From: an uncultured Bacteroidales bacterium
GTDB taxonomy: Bacteria > Bacteroidota > Bacteroidia > Bacteroidales > Bacteroidaceae
Direction of reading: 5' to 3'
Length of the DNA: 64,000 bases
Assembly (NCBI GenBank): GCA_902763865.1
Contig: CACWTR010000010.1
Span: forward strand, 1 to 64,000
The notes beneath the pieces are model-generated. The model saw nothing but the letters and a program-made list of their open reading frames with translations, was not told the DNA's origin and ran no database searches. Of the stretch, positions 60,301 to 64,000 are shown piece after piece. Position 1 is the first letter of the stretch. Each line of letters begins with the position of its first letter. The translations under genes were made by a program, and so were the position numbers.

Positions 60301-61154
60301 TGTGCCCTGGTTGTTGTGTAGGTCTGCCGGGGCAGTGCCGTGTCGTAGGCGAGTGTCTCCATCCGGCTTGGTGCATCCTCTTCGGTCAGGAAGTAGCAGG
60401 CCTGGCGGGCGTATGTGTTCAGGGTGCGTGTGTCATCGGTCCATGAGACGAGTCCGTTGCCCCAGAACACCCAGCTGTCCGTCTGGTTGTTGTAGTAGAG
60501 CGGCACCTCCACCATGTCGTCGTGGTGTGTGCCTTCGCGGATGACTTCGGGCAGCAGGTGTCCGCCATAGCCGTAGAGGTGCACGTTGTCGGGATTGTTG
60601 AAGCCCATCTTCCTGAGCGAGGCACGCGAGAACTGGTAGAGTCCGTCGTCCGTGATGCTCACTTTCACCCACTTGCCGCTTGCCAGTCGCGAGTTCGTGG
60701 CGTAGCGTGCGGCCTTGCTGCTTGCCTGTCGGCGTGCACTGAGCCTGCCGTCGGCCTTGGCCGTGATGACGATTTGTGCGCTGGTGAGCTTCTCGTAGCG
60801 TGCTCCTTGCCTGCGGATGGGGATGAACGAGATGTCGAGGAGGCCCTTGCCGCGTTCTATGCCGACGAAGGTCTCCACCCGGATTGTCTCGCTCAGCAGG
60901 CTGTCGAACTGTTCCGCCACCTTCGTTTCCTGGCCCGTCAGTGCCTCATATTCGGGGTAGAGCAGCTCTACGCTGTAGGTGTGGGTTCTGTAGTCCGTCT
61001 CCAGCGGCACCACTTCCGTATAGACAGGCAGCACCGTGTCAATGCGCATCTCTTCCCAGTCCAGGCTGGTGAAGTTGAGTCCTTTCTCCTGCTGTGCAGC
61101 GGCTCCCATCGCCACTGCTACCAGCATCAGGCATATCGTGAATAGCTTAGTCAT
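57399..61154 (-). CDS. porU: Type IX secretion sortase PorU
   Basis: 1251 residues with a signal peptide (LMLVAVAMGAAAQ). Caspase-like C25 peptidase domain: catalytic His in MNYTGHAGPHAFSHE (about residue 755) and Cys in LPLWVTCACDVMPFD (about 785). The C-terminal end (VSYDLPGSECDFIFEVFDFSG; GTGVYLYRC...KTQKILV) is a T9SS C-terminal domain. PorU cleaves CTDs and attaches cargo to surface lipopolysaccharide. Confidence 0.96.
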   Translation of the reverse strand: MTKLFTICLMLVAVAMGAAAQQEKGLNFTSLDWEEMRIDTVLPVYTEVVPLETDYRTHTYSVELLYPEYEALTGQETKVAEQFDSLLSETIRVETFVGIERGKGLLDISFIPIRRQGARYEKLTSAQIVITAKADGRLSARRQASSKAARYATNSRLASGKWVKVSITDDGLYQFSRASLRKMGFNNPDNVHLYGYGGHLLPEVIREGTHHDDMVEVPLYYNNQTDSWVFWGNGLVSWTDDTRTLNTYARQACYFLTEEDAPSRMETLAYDTALPRQTYTTTRAHTLYEKDEASWYSLGRHLFEGIDYVNSPSHSYTLQATDPAGNGILNVVFTGYSTLTNNCSVTVNGTLAGKFFIRPAGEYIYGVAATQKCDLTALGIGTPATLNVNIRSESGKNARLDYLVYNYDRKLNTANSSGYVDFTYPRMTPVRFDITGTSVKVIRTGSVGLKDALVEGTQGNGTYSISVDDGSQHFVAFNTAASFPEPTVVGNVENQNLHSLDSLDMVIIVPASGKLLSEANRLAEAHRQHDGLRVAVVRADQVYNEFSSGTPDPTAYRLLMKMLYDKAASPDVAPRYLLLFGDCAWDNRMLSGAWLQSNPDDYLLGYESENSFSDTQAYIMEDYFGLLDDGEGFNLLREKTDLGIGRFPVWQSSDAKIMVDKCIAYMTHKNAGPWKNLIYFMGDDGDENEHMRYANNVAEQVISRYPDMEVHKIMWDTYTRVSAANSNTYPEVAKQIKKQMKDGALVMNYTGHAGPHAFSHEYVMLREDFETSKSTKLPLWVTCACDVMPFDAATSNIGEAAVLNPNGGALAFYGTTRTVFASQNYSMNRYFMQYLFARNAETGRRNRIGDAVRMAKTSIINAGSEAGRLENKLHYALLGDPALTMGNPLQHVVVDSVNSKAANGTPIPLKAGERVKLIGHIEQEDGSLMTSFNGIVHTRLFDNAETITCLNNAQASEAFTFTDRTAMLYDSQDSVKAGIFSEEFIVPVDINFSNENGRLVFYAIDTTNGIEANGHNEDIPIGGMVDNTEFDQNGPQIFAYLNDEGFQDGGIVNATPLFVAQMTDASGISASGNGIGHDLSLCIDGRSDMTYNINEFYAHEFGDFTRGTVAYNIPQLENGPHSLTFRAWDALNNTSQTSLNFVVNNGLATNILRLMASQNPATTSTNFIVSYDLPGSECDFIFEVFDFSGRRIWMHEETATGEGGIFSVTWNLTNGAGTKVGTGVYLYRCLIKCGESKWTSKTQKILVRNNK

Positions 61155-61239
61155 TTACCATTTACCATTTGGTCATTTAACCATTTACCATTTACCATCT
61201 GGTCATTTACCATTTAACCATTTACCATTTACCATTTGT
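61155..61239. repeat. 7-bp-period tandem repeat upstream of porU
   Basis: TTTACCA, TTTGGTC and TTTAACC-like heptamers begin right next to the porU start codon and run to 61239. Confidence 0.85.
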
Positions 61240-61240
61240 T

Positions 61241-61304
61241 TCCCCCCTCTCCCCGGAGAGGGGTCTGGGATGAGGCTTGGGGTGACGGGGGTGAGGCTTG
61301 GGTG
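61241..61304. repeat. Intergenic C/G-rich palindromic element
   Basis: CCCCTCTCCCCGGAGAGGGG followed by TCTGGGATGAGGCTTGGGG and a repeat of GTGAGGCTTGGG. It is the intergenic version of the elements found in frame in 17001-17023, 21413-21447 and 26968-27043. Confidence 0.6.
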
Positions 61305-61307
61305 ATT

Positions 61308-61928
61308 CTATTTTACGTTAAACTCCAGTACCTTCTCCCCTTCGAGGTAGCCTTCCAGGTGGTCGTCGATGCTGACGGGTCCCACTCCTGCCGGTGTTCC
61401 GGTGAAGATGATGTCGCCCGTCTTGAGCGTGAAGAACTGGCTGATGAAGCTCACCAGTCTATCCACCCCGAATATCATGTCTGCCGTGCATCCCTCCTGT
61501 ACGCGCTGTCCGCCTCGCAACAGGTGGAAGTGCAGGTTCTGTACGCCAGCCGCGTATCGTGCGAGGGGCATCCATCTGCCGATGACTGCGCTGCCGTCGA
61601 AGCCCTTGCAGAGGTCCCAGGGCAGTCCCTTCTGCCGCAGCTTCTGCTGCAGGTCGCGTGCCGTGAAGTCGATGCCCACCGTCACCTCGTCGTAGTATCG
61701 GTGGGCGAAGCGCTCGGGAATGCTGCGTCCCAGGTGGTTGATGCGTATGCACAGCTCCGTCTCGTAGTCGCACCGGCTGGTGAATGCCGGGATGAAGAAC
61801 GGACGTCCGTCCGTGAGCAGCGCCGAGTCCGCCTTGGTGAAGACGACAGGTTCCTCCATATATAATAACGAATTATGCAGCTCTTTATTGTGTTCCGCAT
61901 AGTTCATTCCTATTCCAAATATCTTCAT
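61308..61928 (-). CDS. Fumarylacetoacetate hydrolase-family protein
   Basis: 206 residues from MKIFGIGMNYAEHNKEL at 61928. FAH fold: RCDYETELCIRI with metal-binding Glu residues, GIDFTARDLQQKLR, CKGFDGSAVIG, and TLKTGDIIFTGTPAGVG. The family includes acylpyruvate hydrolases and oxaloacetate decarboxylases; the specific reaction is not decided. Cytoplasmic. The genes on either side are unrelated. Confidence 0.9.
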   Translation of the reverse strand: MKIFGIGMNYAEHNKELHNSLLYMEEPVVFTKADSALLTDGRPFFIPAFTSRCDYETELCIRINHLGRSIPERFAHRYYDEVTVGIDFTARDLQQKLRQKGLPWDLCKGFDGSAVIGRWMPLARYAAGVQNLHFHLLRGGQRVQEGCTADMIFGVDRLVSFISQFFTLKTGDIIFTGTPAGVGPVSIDDHLEGYLEGEKVLEFNVK

Positions 61929-62059
61929 GTTTGTCCTATAATGCTCCTTTTTCGGGCGTAAAATTACGAAAAAGTCGTGAAACACAAAAGGATTTGCCAA
62001 TTTTTAACTAAAACAAATCCCTCGGAGCGCCTTCCAAAAGCTCTGCCGGCGTGCTTCAA

Positions 62060-62195
62060 AATCTCAGTCAACGCGTCATAAAAGTTATTTTCAAACTTTG
62101 AAAATATATTTTCATGACGTGAAAATTAATTTTCATGACGTGAAAATAGTTTTTCGTCGCGTCGCGAAGAGTTTTGTCTTGCACGTTTCGAGGGT
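62060..62195. repeat. Dispersed repeat with three 21-bp-period palindromes, copy 2
   Basis: 19-bp palindromes at 62087, 62108 and 62129 (ATTTTCAAACTTTGAAAAT, ATTTTCATGACGTGAAAAT twice). The left flank CAACGCGTCATAAAAGTTA and right flank CGTCGCG...AAGAGTTTTGTC match, inverted, the flanks of 39470-39633. Confidence 0.85.
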
Positions 62196-62276
62196 TGTCA
62201 GCCCGGGATTTCGATTTTTTATCAGGTTTTATGAAAATAATCCCCGCCGAGTGGTGGCGGTAAGGAAAGAATTTAC

Positions 62277-62284
62277 TAACTTTG
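62277..62284 (+). promoter_or_regulatory. -7 promoter box of the phosphodiester glycosidase gene
   Basis: TAACTTTG matches TAnnTTTG 90 bases before the ATG. No clear -33. Confidence 0.5.
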
Positions 62285-62373
62285 TTGTCGGTTAATATGG
62301 AATCGTTCCGGCTTTTCCACGTGGGAACATGCCAGGAATTACCATACCGACAACCCTAAAATCTAATACCGCT

Positions 62374-64000
62374 ATGCGAACACACATCTCATCCTTCCGC
62401 CTGTGGCTTTCCCTTGCGATGGCTTTTCTCGTCGCCGCCGCCACAGCGCAAAACAAATCGAACTATGCCTCCGTGCTGAGGAATGCCGACTGGGGGTGGC
62501 AGACCTTCGGCGGGGTGGAGTACGGCAGGGCAAGCTTCGCAGACCTCTACGGGTCGGCTCAGACCGTAGCCATAGCCCGGTATTCCTCGGCGGAGATGAA
62601 CACCATCCTCGTTGACAAGGAAGGCTCGTACCAGGGCACCAACACCCTTGCTTTCGAGGCCGGAGCCACAGCAGCCATCAACGGCAGCTACTTCAACATG
62701 AGCAGCTGCACCTCGACCACCGCCCTGTGGATGGACGGCAAAGAGGTGACGACGACGGCTCCCGAGGAGTTTGCACGCGTCAATGGCATCGTGGGGTTCA
62801 TGAATGGCAAGTTCGCCATCGTCCCCTACAACAGCTCCACCCCTGCTTCCTCCCTGTCGGCATGGGGCAGGAAGTATGACAGCTTCGTGGCGGCGGGGCC
62901 CATCATCCGTCGCAACGGTGTGAGCCAAAATGCCAACATCGGCGGCGAAGGCTTTTATGGTCCCCACCCGCGCACCATGCTCGGCAAGACATCCAGCGGC
63001 ATGGTCTATATGGTCGTGATGGAAGGTCGGATGGACGGCGCCACGGGCTTCTCGATGGAGAACATGGTCAGCCTGGCCGAAGACCTCGGCATGTCGGATG
63101 CCATCAATCTGGATGGCGGCGGCTCCTCCACGCTGTGGGTGGCCTCGGCGGGCATCGTCAACAGGCTCAGCGGCGGAGCGGTCAGGAGCGTGCCGAACAT
63201 CATCGTAGCCATCCCCAAGGACCACACCCATACCTACACCAACGGCTTCTGCACCTGCGAGGCAGCGCCCTACGAGGCTCCGCAGAAGGATAGCGAAGGC
63301 TACTACGAAATAGACAACGGCGGCAAACTGTTCTGGCTCTCGAAGATGGTGAACAACGGCGGAGGCAGCGCAAGTGCCAGACTCACAGCCGACATCGACC
63401 TGGAGAACCGGCTGTGGACACCGATGGGCAGCGCTGCCAGCAAGCATACCGGCGAGCTGGACGGACAGGGACACAGCATCCGGAACCTCAGGATAGAGAC
63501 TGACCGGACGACGCTCTGCTCGGCCTTCATCGGCGTGCACAGCGGCACGAAGGACGTCCGCGACTTCCGCATCTCCGGCTCCGTCGTGGCCAGCGGTACC
63601 ACGGTAGATCACTTTGCTGCGGGCGTGGTGGCACAGTCCACCGGAAACCACAAGATAGAGGACATCTGGTGCTCGGTCGATATCACCAACCCGGCCACGG
63701 AACAGGTGTCGCTTCGCATGGCCGGCATCGTGACCAGAGCCGAGGGCAGCACCATCAACCGCTGCACCTACGACGGCACGATAGAGGGCGCCGCCACGAA
63801 CCTGCAGGTGGCCGGCATACTGGGCTGGCCGGATGCCAACGGCACGACGGTGAGCAACTGCCTCTTCGCCGGCAAGCTCGTCTCGACAGGAATCGGCAGC
63901 GGCAGCGCCTACCAGGGCGGCATCGTTGGCTTCTGCAGCAGCGCCAGGACCGGCCTCAGCATTGCCAACAACCTGAGCATCGGCACCGTCTCAAGTCCGA
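62374..64000 (+). CDS. Phosphodiester glycosidase (NAGPA-like) family protein, 3' partial
   Basis: 542 codons visible, open to the window end. Signal peptide (LWLSLAMAFLVAAATAQ). The NAGPA core is at about residues 60-290: AINGSYFNM, FVAAGPIIRRNG, PRTMLGKTSSGMVYMVV and SDAINLDGGGSSTLW. From about residue 360 the sequence turns into repeats of GLUG/right-handed-helix type (GELDGQGHSIRNLRIETD, AGVVAQSTGN, VAGILGWPDANGT). NAGPA removes covering sugars from phosphodiester-linked glycans; in Bacteroidetes the substrate is unknown. The C-terminus is missing. Confidence 0.85.
   Translation, partial: MRTHISSFRLWLSLAMAFLVAAATAQNKSNYASVLRNADWGWQTFGGVEYGRASFADLYGSAQTVAIARYSSAEMNTILVDKEGSYQGTNTLAFEAGATAAINGSYFNMSSCTSTTALWMDGKEVTTTAPEEFARVNGIVGFMNGKFAIVPYNSSTPASSLSAWGRKYDSFVAAGPIIRRNGVSQNANIGGEGFYGPHPRTMLGKTSSGMVYMVVMEGRMDGATGFSMENMVSLAEDLGMSDAINLDGGGSSTLWVASAGIVNRLSGGAVRSVPNIIVAIPKDHTHTYTNGFCTCEAAPYEAPQKDSEGYYEIDNGGKLFWLSKMVNNGGGSASARLTADIDLENRLWTPMGSAASKHTGELDGQGHSIRNLRIETDRTTLCSAFIGVHSGTKDVRDFRISGSVVASGTTVDHFAAGVVAQSTGNHKIEDIWCSVDITNPATEQVSLRMAGIVTRAEGSTINRCTYDGTIEGAATNLQVAGILGWPDANGTTVSNCLFAGKLVSTGIGSGSAYQGGIVGFCSSARTGLSIANNLSIGTVSSP

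Noticed and set aside
62389-63651. Long minus-strand frame of 420 codons
   Set aside because: It is antisense to the phosphodiester glycosidase gene, whose protein shows clear motifs; the minus frame has low-complexity composition and no start signals.

Overview
The window looks like a chromosomal segment from a Bacteroidales bacterium, most probably Prevotella or a close relative. The evidence is promoters of the Bacteroidetes type (TTTG about 19 bases before TAnnTTTG), type IX secretion genes (porU, porV), Bacteroidetes families (DUF4369, DUF4861, GxxExxY, DUF6108-like), many secreted glycoside hydrolases, and a GH76 enzyme ending in a Prevotella-style C-terminal tail. Most genes are G+C-rich. 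An island at about 3.99-8.26 kb is clearly A+T-richer.

Layout: 0-1.2 kb, end of a tandem GH43 enzyme. 1.2-3.35 kb, a minus-strand ECF sigma / anti-sigma-like / DUF6108-like / outer-membrane-barrel operon. 3.5-8.0 kb, a possible structured RNA followed by a CXXX-repeat peptide (RiPP) locus: three Cys-rich precursors with twin-arginine leaders, a radical SAM-SPASM maturase, a second maturase, a small modification-system protein and a lipoprotein. 8.3-17.5 kb, GH97, three FKBP isomerases, a zinc-less sirtuin, a TGS-fused nucleoside kinase, a DUF5009-type membrane protein and an ATP-grasp-like protein. 18.1-33.2 kb, GH5, a glycosyltransferase/DUF4922/SpoIID fusion, tcdA, GH89, a PEP-synthase-like protein, GH78 and plsC. 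33.3-41 kb, a DUF4369 lipoprotein, metY-like gene, tRNA-Cys, GH76, mscL, gapA and a lipoprotein. 41.2-44.6 kb, korAB split by a GxxExxY gene flanked by inverted repeats. 44.7-53.3 kb, an unsaturated-uronate/pectin locus (SGNH hydrolase, kduI, PTS-like IIC, kduD, DUF4861) divergent from a GH127-like gene. 53.3-53.9 kb, a YafQ-type toxin-antitoxin pair. 54.5-61.2 kb, tRNA-Arg, acyltransferase, ispF, porV, porU. 61.3-64 kb, a FAH-family gene and the start of a phosphodiester-glycosidase-like gene.

The best candidate for a poorly described system is the CXXX peptide locus, together with the promoter-bearing, foldable leader in front of it and a hairpin motif repeated just ahead of the first two precursor genes. 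A second theme is the intergenic DNA: tandem short palindromes with 21- and 22-bp periods, G+C-rich palindromes, 7-bp-period arrays that run into gene ends and signal peptides, and C/G-rich palindromes carried in frame inside coding sequences. All family names come from reading the sequence by eye; no database search was run.
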